64,000 bases of DNA from contig JADLKK010000002.1 of assembly GCA_016839025.1 (NCBI GenBank), positions 1-64,000 of the forward strand, written 5' to 3'. The DNA comes from Proteiniphilum sp. GTDB lineage: Bacteria > Bacteroidota > Bacteroidia > Bacteroidales > Dysgonomonadaceae. Below the pieces are notes generated by a model, which was not told where the DNA came from, did not search any database, and saw only the letters and a program-made list of their open reading frames with translations. The stretch's first letter is position 1. Each line of letters starts with the position of its first letter. Positions 1-9,248 of this stretch are shown piece after piece. The position numbers were made by a program, and so were the translations under genes.

Positions 1-330
1 GATGCCGTTATAGCTTACTGCTGTATGATGTGCTCCCAGGCTGCGTATCGAGATGGTCTTCAGACCCCCGATGCCGCCATAATCACGGATGGTGACTCCT
101 GGCAAGTGTTTCACAGCATCGGAGAGCTGCAGCGCGTTGAGCTGTCCGATCTGCTCTTCAGTGAGAACACGATGGGGTGCTGTGGCACGCATCTCCCGGT
201 CGCTGAATTGCTCTGTGATCACTACCTCGGGCAGCCCGATGGTGTCGGAGACTAATTGTGCAACGGATGCTGTGGGCACGAAAAATGTCGTACAAACCCC
301 TAAAAAGATCGATTGTAAAAAAAACTTCAT
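1..330 (-). CDS. TonB-dependent receptor, N-terminal part (BtuB-like), cut by window edge
   Basis: The first 110 residues of an outer-membrane TonB-dependent receptor are visible; the rest lies beyond the left edge. The ATG is at 330. A signal peptide covers about residues 1-25 and ends in SVAQ. It is followed by VVITEQF and then a plug-domain pattern (LSDAVKHLPGVTIRDYGG, then LKTISIRSLG). There is no carboxypeptidase-like N-terminal extension of the SusC type, so this is a classical vitamin or siderophore receptor. A cobalamin riboswitch lies in its leader, so the likely substrate is vitamin B12 or a related corrinoid, as for BtuB. The substrate is inferred from the riboswitch, not from the protein. 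Confidence 0.85.
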   Translation of the reverse strand, partial: MKFFLQSIFLGVCTTFFVPTASVAQLVSDTIGLPEVVITEQFSDREMRATAPHRVLTEEQIGQLNALQLSDAVKHLPGVTIRDYGGIGGLKTISIRSLGAHHTAVSYNGI

Positions 331-447
331 CTATACCGAATATTATTCCGGTAAAGCCTGATGAAAATGGAACACGTAAAAAAATGATTCTGTTGCGTGT
401 TTGTTTTCAAGCTTTATTTCCCGAAAGCCATGTAACTGTTATATGAA

Positions 448-624
448 TCATTGGCAGGTCTTCTGACTTACTCCCGTGTCTGAACGCCTTCCCGTCCCTG
501 TGGACAGTGGCAATTGAGGTATTTGTTCAACACGTAAGCGGAGCTTACAGCAGCGGGTCTGTTCAGGATTTACACCTGATTCCCTTTTCATTCCGATGCA
601 GGAAACCGCACCGGAACACCAAGA
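448..624 (-). promoter_or_regulatory. Cobalamin (B12) riboswitch upstream of the TonB receptor
   Basis: On the minus strand the leader has the core features of the cobalamin riboswitch family. GGTGCGGTTTCCTGCATC comes near the 5' end, then AATCAGGTGTAAATCCTG, the GCTGCTGTAA core, and finally the B12 box AGTCAGAAGACCTGCC (plus-strand 452-467). About 120 nt separate the box from the receptor ATG, enough for an expression platform. B12 binding would normally switch the receptor off. Confidence 0.95.
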
Positions 625-672
625 TTTCTGTGGACAAAGATAGGGATTATTTTGATAATCCCCGGAAATAAA

Positions 673-1146
673 TCAATAATTATTGATTGTTCCCTTGTAA
701 AAACCGTTTACACAACGATTGTCGTTGAGCGCCAGCGAGAACTTCAGATCGCAACTGCCGGCACCATCCAGCACCTTGATCTGCACATTGGCACTCTGGA
801 ATCCGATTCTGCCGGCACGGTTCCCGTTATAGGGCATATCTTTGATGGCGCCATTGACAGACCATTCGCCGCGTGAGAGCGGGATAGTGAAAAGGGTGTC
901 CGTATAACTGGCCGGAAAGGAGAGCTCGATGAAATGATCACTCGATGCGGCATCGCTCCCTGCGTACAGCTTGAATAGGAAGGTATCACCTGTACGGACC
1001 GACTCAATGTTTCTGATGGCATAGCGGTCTCCCTCAAAAGTGAAGTAGTTGTTGCTATCCGTACCTGTATGCTCTCCCAGGTTATCACACCCGATAAAAA
1101 CCGCTGTCAAGGCCAAAACCAATAATCCTATTTTGATTTTATTCAA
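673..1146 (-). CDS. Small lipoprotein of unknown function
   Basis: This is a 157-residue protein with a lipoprotein signal: MNKIKIGLLVLALTAVFIGC, with Cys20 as the probable lipidated residue. The mature part is short, rich in beta-forming and aromatic residues, and matches no family I recognise. Two further cysteines (in GSCDLKF and NDNRCVNG) could form a disulphide. It sits between another lipoprotein gene and the riboswitch leader, and ends about 50 bp before the riboswitch begins. It is therefore outside the riboswitch-controlled transcript unless read-through occurs. Confidence 0.7.
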   Translation of the reverse strand: MNKIKIGLLVLALTAVFIGCDNLGEHTGTDSNNYFTFEGDRYAIRNIESVRTGDTFLFKLYAGSDAASSDHFIELSFPASYTDTLFTIPLSRGEWSVNGAIKDMPYNGNRAGRIGFQSANVQIKVLDGAGSCDLKFSLALNDNRCVNGFYKGTINNY

Positions 1147-1281
1147 TTTGTAACTGTTTGTATTTGTTTAATATAGTGATTGTAATGTTATTCATTTTCT
1201 TACTTGTTATCCATGCTGTTTTGTTCGCTCAGGACAGCTAAATAACGTTAATATTACGGGGAGCCTCTGTCGATTCTATCG

Positions 1282-2130
1282 CTACTGATCATCCATATGC
1301 TTTACGAGACTGTCGCTGCGGCTCTCAAGGTAGCGGATCAGCACCTCACTCCGTTCTTTTTCAAATTTGAGCTGCTCGATATCGAGTAACAGGGTGGAAA
1401 GCTCGAAGGAGCGGCTGATCCCTTTTTTTGCGGCATCTGCGAGGGGTATCGTCACCGTACGGTTACCCAGAAAGTGGACGGTAAGGGGTGTATCGCGGTA
1501 AGTGTGGATGTATGCGGCTATACCGTTCTCATCATTCCCGCTGAAACGTACAATCTCATATGCCTTGTCGAGTGTGCTAAACCGATAATTCAGTCCGTCA
1601 GAAGTAACCATCCTACTTTCGGCAAAGCTTCCGTCAGCAGCAGTGATCCTGATCCTGTTGTGACGAATGGTGTTGCCGGAGAGTACGCTCTCGATGAAGA
1701 GGATCCCTTTCTCCCGCACACCGGAACGAAGCCCATTCGTTTCCAGTGATGATCGATGGGGATATATCTTTGGATAATACTCGCCAAACTCCTGGTAACG
1801 GCTGTCACGCACATACTCGAAGTCGGAGAGCATATCGCTGAGTGCCGCATAATTTTCGCGTAGGAGTGAATCGCAATAGGCAATGTTTCGCAGGTTTTCA
1901 GCCATACGAATCTCCTGCATCAGGTCAAATCCGGCATTGATCTCATCAAATGCTTCGGGAAAGAGTATTTTAATGCTGTCAATCTTCAACTTGGCCAGTG
2001 CATAATTACCGGTCTGGTAAGCCTTTCCTGCTTCCGAAAGATAGGTTTTCGCCCCACTGCCTCTCCCTGTACAGGAGAGTAGCAACGAATAAATCAGCAT
2101 CAGTGGAAGGAAGTGAAAGATGTTGCGCAT
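1282..2130 (-). CDS. Conserved Bacteroidales lipoprotein, function unknown
   Basis: The 282-residue protein has a lipobox LLLSC near residue 20, then a TPR-like helical stretch (AGKAYQTGNYALAKLKIDSI). A central mixed alpha/beta part follows, and the C-terminal helix (about residues 245-282) looks coiled-coil prone (LLLDIEQLKFEKERSEVLIR). Bacteroidales genomes often carry similar lipoproteins of unknown role. It is divergent from the CCA-adding enzyme gene and is followed by the smaller lipoprotein after a gap of about 135 bp. No function can be assigned. Confidence 0.7.
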   Translation of the reverse strand: MRNIFHFLPLMLIYSLLLSCTGRGSGAKTYLSEAGKAYQTGNYALAKLKIDSIKILFPEAFDEINAGFDLMQEIRMAENLRNIAYCDSLLRENYAALSDMLSDFEYVRDSRYQEFGEYYPKIYPHRSSLETNGLRSGVREKGILFIESVLSGNTIRHNRIRITAADGSFAESRMVTSDGLNYRFSTLDKAYEIVRFSGNDENGIAAYIHTYRDTPLTVHFLGNRTVTIPLADAAKKGISRSFELSTLLLDIEQLKFEKERSEVLIRYLESRSDSLVKHMDDQ

Positions 2131-2239
2131 ATTTTGAAAAAAATATCAACGTACAAAAAATAAACTGTTTAGCAACGTTTCCGGCAACAAAAGTACAAAT
2201 ATAATTTGCATAAAAAGTGGCTTTAAGCGACAATTATTG

Positions 2240-2247
2240 TAATTTTG
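2240..2247 (+). promoter_or_regulatory. Possible -7 element (TAATTTTG) for cca
   Basis: TAATTTTG fits the Bacteroidota sigma-factor -7 consensus TAnnTTTG and lies about 75 bp before the cca start. No well-spaced -33 TTG is seen. Confidence 0.35.
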
Positions 2248-2323
2248 CAAATTGTAACAGATAATCAACCTCTGTGTAATAAGAAGTTGAGCAGCTGATA
2301 ACCACCAAAAGACCCCATTGGAA

Positions 2324-3760
2324 ATGATTATATCTCAGGATGAGATACAAGCATATATCGACACACCGATCCTCAGGTTGATCTCACAAACAGCAGATGA
2401 GATGCAGATGGAATGTTTCATCATTGGAGGATATGTGCGTGACTTTTTTCTCTATCGCCCCTCGAAAGATATTGACGTGGTAGCCATCGGCAAGGGAACC
2501 GACCTGGCAGAGGCTGTTGCCCGCAAACTTGGCAGAGAGACGCACCTGACACTCTTCAAGAATTTCGGTACTGCACAGATCAAATACAGGGAGTATGAAA
2601 TAGAGTTCGTAGGTGCCCGCAAAGAATCCTACCGGAGTGACTCACGCAAGCCCATCGTGGAAGACGGTACCCTGGAGGACGATCAGCGACGACGCGATTT
2701 TACCATCAACGCCATGGCTTTCTGTCTGAACAAAGAGCGTTACGGCGAGCTGCTTGATCCCTTTAACGGCATGCAGGACCTGGAGGATTTGATCATCCGT
2801 ACGCCACTCGACCCCGACATCACCTTCAGTGACGACCCGCTGCGGATGATGCGTGCCATTCGCTTTGCCACCCAGCTTGGATTCGATATCTATCCTGACA
2901 CATTCGACGCCATCGCACGCAACAGGGAACGCATTGGGATTGTCTCCACGGAACGTATCACCGACGAGTTGAACAAGATTATTCTCTCGCCCAGACCCTC
3001 TGTGGGTTTCATCCTGCTCGAAAAGACCGGGCTGCTGGAGATTCTCTTTCCCGAGTTAACCGCACTCAAGGGAGCAGAGACCAAAGAGGGAATAGGGCAC
3101 AAGGATAATTTTTACCATACACTCGCTGTACTCGACAATATTGCCCGTGAGACGAATGATCTCTGGCTGCGTTGGGCGGCACTGCTGCACGATATTGCCA
3201 AGCCGGTTACCAAACGGTGGGATCCCAAACTGGGATGGACCTTTCACAACCATAACCTCATCGGCGAGAAAATGGTACCCCGTATCTTCGGCAGGATGAA
3301 GCTGCCCCAAAACGAAAAGATGAAATTGGTGCAGAAGCTGGTTTCCCTGCACATGCGACCTATGCAACTGGTTGAGGATGAGGTGACCGACTCAGCCGTG
3401 CGCCGCATGCTTTTTGACGCCGGTGACCACATTGATGACCTGATGACCCTCTGTGAAGCGGATATCACTTCCAAGAATCCCGTGAAGGTACGCCGTTTTG
3501 TCACCAACTTCAGGATCGTGCGCAGGAAACTTCGTGAGATCGAGGAGAAGGATAGGGTACGCAATTTCCAACCTCCGGTGGACGGAAACGAGATCATGGA
3601 GGTTTTTGGGCTTCCACAGGGGAGGGAAATAGGCTTGCTGAAGGCGGCTATCAAGGAGGCAATACTCGACGGTGTGATACCCAATGAGCACGATGCCGCC
3701 TTCGCCTACATGGTGGAAAAAGCCAGGGAGCTTGGTTTAAAGCCGATTACCGACAGATGA
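2324..3760 (+). CDS. cca: CCA tRNA nucleotidyltransferase with HD domain
   Basis: This enzyme adds or repairs the 3' CCA end of tRNAs in the cytoplasm. The nucleotidyltransferase head shows GGYVRDFFL followed by KDIDVVAIG (the metal-binding DxD) near residues 35-60. [12 protein letters not shown] and the [20 protein letters not shown] region (RNA and NTP binding) come next, and a C-terminal HD phosphohydrolase domain carries LLHDIAKP. The length of about 478 residues suits the Bacteroidota long form. The ATG at 2324 is preferred to the TTG two codons earlier. It is divergent from the lipoprotein genes, and about 200 bp of non-coding sequence separate it from ftsX. Confidence 0.95.
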   Translation: MIISQDEIQAYIDTPILRLISQTADEMQMECFIIGGYVRDFFLYRPSKDIDVVAIGKGTDLAEAVARKLGRETHLTLFKNFGTAQIKYREYEIEFVGARKESYRSDSRKPIVEDGTLEDDQRRRDFTINAMAFCLNKERYGELLDPFNGMQDLEDLIIRTPLDPDITFSDDPLRMMRAIRFATQLGFDIYPDTFDAIARNRERIGIVSTERITDELNKIILSPRPSVGFILLEKTGLLEILFPELTALKGAETKEGIGHKDNFYHTLAVLDNIARETNDLWLRWAALLHDIAKPVTKRWDPKLGWTFHNHNLIGEKMVPRIFGRMKLPQNEKMKLVQKLVSLHMRPMQLVEDEVTDSAVRRMLFDAGDHIDDLMTLCEADITSKNPVKVRRFVTNFRIVRRKLREIEEKDRVRNFQPPVDGNEIMEVFGLPQGREIGLLKAAIKEAILDGVIPNEHDAAFAYMVEKARELGLKPITDR

Positions 3761-3963
3761 GGGAGATACCTCGTCTTCGGCAATCCTTTCCAGAGAGCCG
3801 GAGAGAAAGGGATGCAGGATAGAAGATGAAAGGCTGAATTAACATTTTTTCCTTTAATAATTTGTTTTTTGTCGCTGATTCTGTGAGTTTTTTTATTACT
3901 TTGCAGTCTAATTTGGAATAGACTGTTGCACGCAAATCACGCCTTTCGTTTTTCGAAGCGCCT

Positions 3964-4842
3964 ATGTCGAACAAGAAAAAAATTTCCGCAGCCCGTTTTT
4001 TGAATGCGAAGATCACCTCCACCATCAGCATCACGCTGGTACTGGTACTGCTGGGTGTCACCCTCCTGATCCTTTTTATGGGCAATAGCCTGTCGAAACA
4101 TGTAAAAGAAAACATGAGTTTCAATGTGATGCTCTCCGCCAATGTTACCGACGGGCAGATCAGCGCCATCCGCCGCCAGCTCGATGCACAACCCTTTGTT
4201 CGGTCGTCACGCTTCATCAGTAAGGAAGAAGCCAAAGAGCAACTGATCCGTGAGCTGGGTGATGACCCTGAGGAGCTCCTGGGGTATAACCCTGCGCTCG
4301 ACTGTATTGAGATCTTCCTTCACTCCGAATATGCCAACAGTGACAGCATCGCTGTGATCAACAAGGTGATCCGCGCGGAGAGCAATGTGACGGATCTGCT
4401 TTACCAACAAGAGGCGATTGACCTGATCAACGACAACCTTTCGAAGGTGATGACGGTACTGTTGGTGCTGGCCCTGGTTTTGCTCTTTATCTCTTTTACG
4501 TTGATTCGCAACACCATCCGGTTGAGTGTCTACTCGAAAAGATTCATCATCCATACGATGAAGCTGGTAGGTGCTACCGGTAGCTTTATCCGCAAACCCT
4601 TCGTGGTGAGCAATATTTACACCGGCATCATCGCGGGTATCCTTGCAGATGGAATCATCCTGGTGCTAATCACCTATTTCAGCAGGGAGTATGCTGCGAT
4701 GCAACCCATCATCACCACTGTCGACCTTGCAATCATCTTCACGGTGGTGGTATTGCTGGGTGTTCTCATCTCTACCTTTGCCACTGCTTTTGCCGTGAAC
4801 CGGTATGTGAGAATGCAATCGGATCAGCTCTATTATGTCTAA
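3964..4842 (+). CDS. ftsX: Cell division ABC-transporter-like permease FtsX
   Basis: FtsX is the membrane subunit of FtsEX, which couples the divisome to activation of peptidoglycan hydrolases. The 292-residue protein has the FtsX plan. There is a short cytoplasmic N-terminus and a first membrane helix (about 22-45). A periplasmic domain carries SKEEAKEQLIRELGDD, and three C-terminal helices include the typical FIIHTMKLVGATGSFIRKPF stretch. ftsE is not in this window. It starts the run ftsX-DUF3098-uppP-truB-queA-folK, an order I associate with Bacteroidales. Confidence 0.95.
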   Translation: MSNKKKISAARFLNAKITSTISITLVLVLLGVTLLILFMGNSLSKHVKENMSFNVMLSANVTDGQISAIRRQLDAQPFVRSSRFISKEEAKEQLIRELGDDPEELLGYNPALDCIEIFLHSEYANSDSIAVINKVIRAESNVTDLLYQQEAIDLINDNLSKVMTVLLVLALVLLFISFTLIRNTIRLSVYSKRFIIHTMKLVGATGSFIRKPFVVSNIYTGIIAGILADGIILVLITYFSREYAAMQPIITTVDLAIIFTVVVLLGVLISTFATAFAVNRYVRMQSDQLYYV

Positions 4843-4857
4843 AACATCGAATAAAAA

Positions 4858-5112
4858 ATGTCTCAGAAAAACCTCGCGTTACGTAAAACGAATCTGATTA
4901 TTTGTGGAATTGCCGTACTACTGATCATTGCCGGATTCCTGTTGATGACAGGTCCCGCCACTACCACTGAAGGCGGATTTGAACCAGACATCTTCAGTGT
5001 CAGAAGGATCAGGGTAGCACCGGTTGTCGCTCTCCTGGGCTTTGTTCTGATGATTGTGGGGATCCTCTATCCGTCAAAAGAAGAGAGCAACAGGAGAAGG
5101 AAACAATCGTGA
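4858..5112 (+). CDS. DUF3098 family small membrane protein
   Basis: An 84-residue protein with two transmembrane helices (about 12-30 and 54-70) separated by a conserved loop ending in EPDIFSVRRIRVAPVVALLGF. This matches the DUF3098 family found in Bacteroidota between ftsX and uppP. It starts 15 bp after ftsX and is probably co-translated. Its role is unknown; constant linkage with ftsX suggests a link to the envelope or division machinery. Confidence 0.85.
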   Translation: MSQKNLALRKTNLIICGIAVLLIIAGFLLMTGPATTTEGGFEPDIFSVRRIRVAPVVALLGFVLMIVGILYPSKEESNRRRKQS

Positions 5113-5139
5113 CATCAGTCACCAGCAATCATCATTTTC

Positions 5140-6021
5140 ATGACACTTATTGAAGCAATTATCATTGCCATTGTGGAGGGACTTACCGAGTTTCTTCCCG
5201 TCTCCTCTACGGGGCACATGATCATCACCCAGTCGCTCATGGGTATCGAGAGCAGTGCTTTCGTGAAAGCCTACACCGTGATTATTCAGTTTGGCGCGAT
5301 CCTTTCGGTAGTGGTGCTCTACTGGAAACGTTTTTTTCGTCTCAACAAGGGCGAGATGCATGTCGGTGAGGTGTCTGTGCCACAGTCAGCCCTTCAAAGA
5401 TCACTCCTCCCGCTGAGACGCTTTCTCTACAAGTATGATTTTTATTGGAAACTATTTATCGCCGTACTGCCTGCCGGCATTATAGGATTGGTGTTGGGTG
5501 ACCTGATCGACAGGATGCTGGAGAGTGTAACTGTCGTGGCAGTGATGCTGGTAATGGGTGGTCTCTTTATGCTTTACGTGGACCGTTGGTTTAACCGGCC
5601 AGCAGCTGATCAGTCGATGAGCTGGCAGCGGGCCCTGAGCATTGGCTTCTTTCAGTGTATCGCCATGATACCGGGTGTATCCCGCTCTATGGCGACCATC
5701 GTGGGGGGAATGGGCTGTGGACTCGACCGCAGGAATGCTGCTGAGTTTTCCTTCTTCCTGGCAGTGCCGACCATGGCTGCTGCTGCGGGTTATAAGCTCT
5801 ACCAACTGATGAAGGATCCGGCACAGTTTGATATGCTCACTGATAATATCCTGCTACTGATGGTCGGAAACCTGGTGGCTTTTCTGGTGGCGATGATTGC
5901 CATTCGTTTCTTTATCAACTTTCTAACCAAGTATGGATTCAGGGCATTCGGGTTCTACCGCATCATCGTGGGGGGCATCTTGCTGATCCTGATTGGGGCA
6001 GGTGTGAACGTTAGCATGTGA
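5140..6021 (+). CDS. uppP: Undecaprenyl-diphosphate phosphatase
   Basis: UppP (BacA) removes a phosphate from undecaprenyl diphosphate, recycling the lipid carrier for peptidoglycan and other surface polymers. The signature motifs are present: [14 protein letters not shown] near residues 14-27, and [10 protein letters not shown] near 178. Multiple membrane helices fill the 293-residue length. The gene lies 27 bp after the DUF3098 gene and 4 bp before truB. Confidence 0.96.
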   Translation: MTLIEAIIIAIVEGLTEFLPVSSTGHMIITQSLMGIESSAFVKAYTVIIQFGAILSVVVLYWKRFFRLNKGEMHVGEVSVPQSALQRSLLPLRRFLYKYDFYWKLFIAVLPAGIIGLVLGDLIDRMLESVTVVAVMLVMGGLFMLYVDRWFNRPAADQSMSWQRALSIGFFQCIAMIPGVSRSMATIVGGMGCGLDRRNAAEFSFFLAVPTMAAAAGYKLYQLMKDPAQFDMLTDNILLLMVGNLVAFLVAMIAIRFFINFLTKYGFRAFGFYRIIVGGILLILIGAGVNVSM

Positions 6022-6025
6022 TGCC

Positions 6026-6736
6026 ATGATGGATTTCATTGAGGGAGAGATACTCTACATCGACAAGCCGCTTTATTGGAGTTCATTTCGCGTGGTACGT
6101 GTGGTACGTGCCAAGTTATGCCAGAAGCTGGGTGTCAGAAAGCTGAAAGTGGGCCACGCAGGAACGCTTGATCCGCTTGCTACCGGGGTGATGACTCTCT
6201 GCACCGGGAAAATGACCAAACAGATTGACCGGCTACAGTCTGAAACGAAGGAGTATGTTGCCGGAATACGACTGGGTGCGACCACACCCTCATTCGACTT
6301 GGAGACAGCAATTGACCACGAATATCCTACCGGACACATTACCCGGGAGCTGGTGGAAGAGACGCTTGCCCGGTTTACCGGCGAGATCATGCAGGTACCA
6401 CCCCGCTATTCGGCAGTGAAGGTAGATGGCAAGCGGGCATATGAGTTGGCACGCAAAAACAAGGATATTGAACTTAAACCCAAATTATTGGTTATAGATA
6501 GTATCGAGTTGGTAGCATTTGGGCTGCCCGATATCACCATCCGGGTGATCTGCAGCAAGGGGACCTATATCAGGGCATTGGCACGTGATATCGGTGAATC
6601 GCTGCAATCAGGGGCGCACCTTACGACACTTATCCGCACACGCGTGGGGGAGGTGAGGTTGGAAGATTGCCTGCAAATGGAGGAGGTGGATCATTTTCTG
6701 GATGAACAGATCGGTCTGACCGGAAAAAGAGAGTAA
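6026..6736 (+). CDS. truB: tRNA pseudouridine(55) synthase
   Basis: TruB makes pseudouridine 55 in the T-loop of tRNAs. The catalytic motif GHAGTLDPLATGVM is present, with the active-site Asp in TLDPLA, along with KEYVAGIRLG, RYSAVKVDGKRAYELAR and the CSKGTYIRALARDIG block. At 236 residues it matches the short TruB form without a large C-terminal PUA domain. Two ATGs in a row begin the gene, four bases after uppP, so translation is probably coupled. Confidence 0.96.
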   Translation: MMDFIEGEILYIDKPLYWSSFRVVRVVRAKLCQKLGVRKLKVGHAGTLDPLATGVMTLCTGKMTKQIDRLQSETKEYVAGIRLGATTPSFDLETAIDHEYPTGHITRELVEETLARFTGEIMQVPPRYSAVKVDGKRAYELARKNKDIELKPKLLVIDSIELVAFGLPDITIRVICSKGTYIRALARDIGESLQSGAHLTTLIRTRVGEVRLEDCLQMEEVDHFLDEQIGLTGKRE

Positions 6737-6751
6737 AATTTGACATAACAT

Positions 6752-7804
6752 ATGAAACTTTCGCAATTTAAATTTCATCTGCCGGATGAACTCATCGCAA
6801 AACATCCGGTAGCCCACCGTGACGAAGCACGGTTGATGGTCGTACACAGAAAAACCGGCATGTTGGAACACCGTGTGTTCAAGGATCTGCTGGATTACTT
6901 TCAACCAAAGGATTTTTTTATTTTCAATGACACCCGTGTTTTTCCCGCACGCCTTTTTGGTAACAAGGAAAAAACAGGCGCAAAGATAGAGGTGTTCCTG
7001 TTGCGGGAACTCAATCCTGATCAGCATCTATGGGACGTACTGGTGAATCCGGCCAGGAAGATACGCATTGGCAACAAACTCTATTTCGGTGACAACGAAG
7101 AGCTGGTAGCCGAAGTGATCGACAACACGACCTCTCGGGGACGTACCCTCAGGTTCCTCTATGATGGGCCCTATGATGAGTTCAAAAAGCAGTTGTTTGC
7201 CATTGGTGAGACACCCATCCCTGAATATCTGGAGCGAAGTGCCGAACCGGAGGATGCGGAGCGGTACCAAAACATCTTTGCCCGCCATGAGGGAGCGGTA
7301 GTGGCTCCCGCTGCAGGACTTCATTTCAGTCGTGAACTGATGAAGCGAATGGAGATCAGGGATATCGAGTTCGGTTATCTGACCCTCCACAATGGCCTGG
7401 GAGCTTATCGGATGATTGATGTGGAGGATCTCACGAAGCATAAGATGGAATCGGAACAGATGATCATCACGGAGGAGCTCTGTCATAAGGTGAACCATGC
7501 AAAGGACGAAGGACACAACATCTGCGCCGTGGGAACATCCGTGCTACGGGCTGTGGAGACAACGGTAAGCACTGACGGTCACATCAAGCCCAGAGTGGGG
7601 TGGACCAATAAGTTTATCTTCCCCCCTTATGAGTTTACACTGACCAACAGTCTCATCACCAACTTTCATCTGCCATTCTCCACCTTGCTAATGATGGCCT
7701 GCGCCTTTGGAGGCTATGATGTGATCATGGCCACATACGAAGAGGCTGTAAAAGAGAAGTATCGCTTTGGAGCCTATGGAGATGCCATGTTGATCATCGA
7801 TTGA
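6752..7804 (+). CDS. queA: S-adenosylmethionine:tRNA ribosyltransferase-isomerase
   Basis: QueA transfers and isomerises the ribosyl part of AdoMet onto preQ1 in tRNA, giving epoxyqueuosine. Family motifs are clear: [35 protein letters not shown] (a variant of PPYI), APAAGLHFS, and the C-terminal [22 protein letters not shown]. The length of 350 residues is normal. It lies 15 bp after truB, so two tRNA-modification genes are adjacent. Confidence 0.96.
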   Translation: MKLSQFKFHLPDELIAKHPVAHRDEARLMVVHRKTGMLEHRVFKDLLDYFQPKDFFIFNDTRVFPARLFGNKEKTGAKIEVFLLRELNPDQHLWDVLVNPARKIRIGNKLYFGDNEELVAEVIDNTTSRGRTLRFLYDGPYDEFKKQLFAIGETPIPEYLERSAEPEDAERYQNIFARHEGAVVAPAAGLHFSRELMKRMEIRDIEFGYLTLHNGLGAYRMIDVEDLTKHKMESEQMIITEELCHKVNHAKDEGHNICAVGTSVLRAVETTVSTDGHIKPRVGWTNKFIFPPYEFTLTNSLITNFHLPFSTLLMMACAFGGYDVIMATYEEAVKEKYRFGAYGDAMLIID

Positions 7805-7808
7805 AGGG

Positions 7809-8339
7809 ATGCAAATCGAAACGGGAAGTGTCTCCCTGATCCTGGCACTCGGCTCAAACCAGGGTGAAAGAGAAAAACTGATTGAGGCAGCACTCAAAAA
7901 AATTGAAGAGCGCATAGGAAGGATACTCTCTCTTTCCGCTTTTTACTACACGCATCCCGTTGGTTTTGATTCATCCTGTGATTTTGTGAATTGTGCGTGC
8001 GAAGTAGCGAGCAAATCAGATATACATGCCGCATTCGCAATCACGCAATCCATTGAAAAAGAATTGGGAAGGGTAAAAAAAAGTGAAAAGGAACAATACG
8101 CCGACCGGCTCATCGATATCGATCTGATACTGGCTGATGATATGGTTCTCGACACCCCTGAACTGACCCTTCCACATCCCCGTTTTCATCAGCGTGGGTT
8201 CGTGCTCGCCCCTCTCTGCGAGATCGCTCCCGATCGGATACATCCCCTGTTGGGGAAAAGCATTCGCCAACTGCATGAAGAGTTGCATGGTGAAGATGCG
8301 GTTACTAGCGAAAAATGTGGGATATTGGCAAAGCAATAG
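7809..8339 (+). CDS. folK: 2-amino-4-hydroxy-6-hydroxymethyldihydropteridine diphosphokinase
   Basis: HPPK transfers pyrophosphate from ATP to hydroxymethyl-dihydropterin in folate synthesis. The N-terminal LALGSNQGERE, the central YYTHPVGF, and the signature DRLIDIDLILADD followed by LTLPHPRFHQRGFVL are all present. The protein has 176 residues and starts 4 bp after queA. No folB or folP lies alongside, so this is a lone folate gene within the operon. Confidence 0.95.
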   Translation: MQIETGSVSLILALGSNQGEREKLIEAALKKIEERIGRILSLSAFYYTHPVGFDSSCDFVNCACEVASKSDIHAAFAITQSIEKELGRVKKSEKEQYADRLIDIDLILADDMVLDTPELTLPHPRFHQRGFVLAPLCEIAPDRIHPLLGKSIRQLHEELHGEDAVTSEKCGILAKQ

Positions 8340-8357
8340 TTTTTGTGTTGGACTGGT

Positions 8358-9227
8358 ATGGCAATCTTTGGTAAGAGTTATGACTATTTTCTGGGATATG
8401 CCCTGAGCGGGGGAGGAGCCAGAGGGTTTGCACATTTGGGTACACTGAAAGTGCTGGAGAGTTACGGACTGAAGCCCGATGTGATTGCTGGCACCAGTGC
8501 TGGTGCATTGGCCGGTGTTTTGTATGCAGACGGGTATCATCCGGACGAGATCGTTGATCTGTTCCGGAAGCGTGAATTCCGTGAGTTTGTTTCCATTACG
8601 ATACCCCGTACCGGTTTTTTGAAAAGTACAGGATTGCATACATTCCTGAAGAAAAATCTGCGGGCCAAGCGCTTTGAGGAGCTGCAGCTTCCTTTTTATG
8701 CGGTTGCAACCGACTGGGAAAGAGCTTGCAGCGTGACCTTCTCGGAAGGAGACAACCTGGTGGATGCCGTGGTTGCTTCCTGCTCGATTCCCATTGTCTT
8801 TAACCCACAGGTGATTGACAATGTACCCTATGTAGATGGAGGCATTCTCAAAAATTTCCCGGTAACGGTAATCCGTAAGAAATGCCGTTACCTGGTTGGT
8901 GTCAATGTATCCCTGATGATTCCACCCGCAGAAAAGGAGTCGATCCGCACCATGGTGGAGCGTACGTTCAATCTGATGTCGAATGCCAATACATTGGTTG
9001 ATAAGTCTTATTGCGATATTTTGATCGAGACCCATGGTCTTGAAAGAGTATCGATGTTCGACCTGCACAATCAGAATCAGATCATGGAAGCGGGCTATCA
9101 GGCAGCTGCTAACACAATGGCTGAAAAGAGATCATTGGAAATTGTGAGAAGATGCCACCGGCATGTCGAGCTTCAGAAGAAGATTCAAATGCGCCTGCAG
9201 CGGATCAATGAAGCAATAAAGCAATGA
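8358..9227 (+). CDS. Patatin-like phospholipase
   Basis: A serine-hydrolase-like protein of the patatin family, probably cytoplasmic. It shows the oxyanion-hole glycines (SGGGARGFAHLG), the nucleophile elbow GTSAGA, and the catalytic-dyad DGG in YVDGGILKNFP, all in family order. The ATG at 8358 is preferred; a TTG five codons upstream would extend it slightly. It ends in a basic helix-rich tail (about 250-289). There is no signal peptide and no beta-barrel domain, unlike secreted PlpD-type patatins. The substrate is unknown, probably membrane lipids. It lies between folK and the amylase gene on the same strand. Confidence 0.9.
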   Translation: MAIFGKSYDYFLGYALSGGGARGFAHLGTLKVLESYGLKPDVIAGTSAGALAGVLYADGYHPDEIVDLFRKREFREFVSITIPRTGFLKSTGLHTFLKKNLRAKRFEELQLPFYAVATDWERACSVTFSEGDNLVDAVVASCSIPIVFNPQVIDNVPYVDGGILKNFPVTVIRKKCRYLVGVNVSLMIPPAEKESIRTMVERTFNLMSNANTLVDKSYCDILIETHGLERVSMFDLHNQNQIMEAGYQAAANTMAEKRSLEIVRRCHRHVELQKKIQMRLQRINEAIKQ

Positions 9228-9248
9228 AACAGAGGTACCCCCAGTGAA

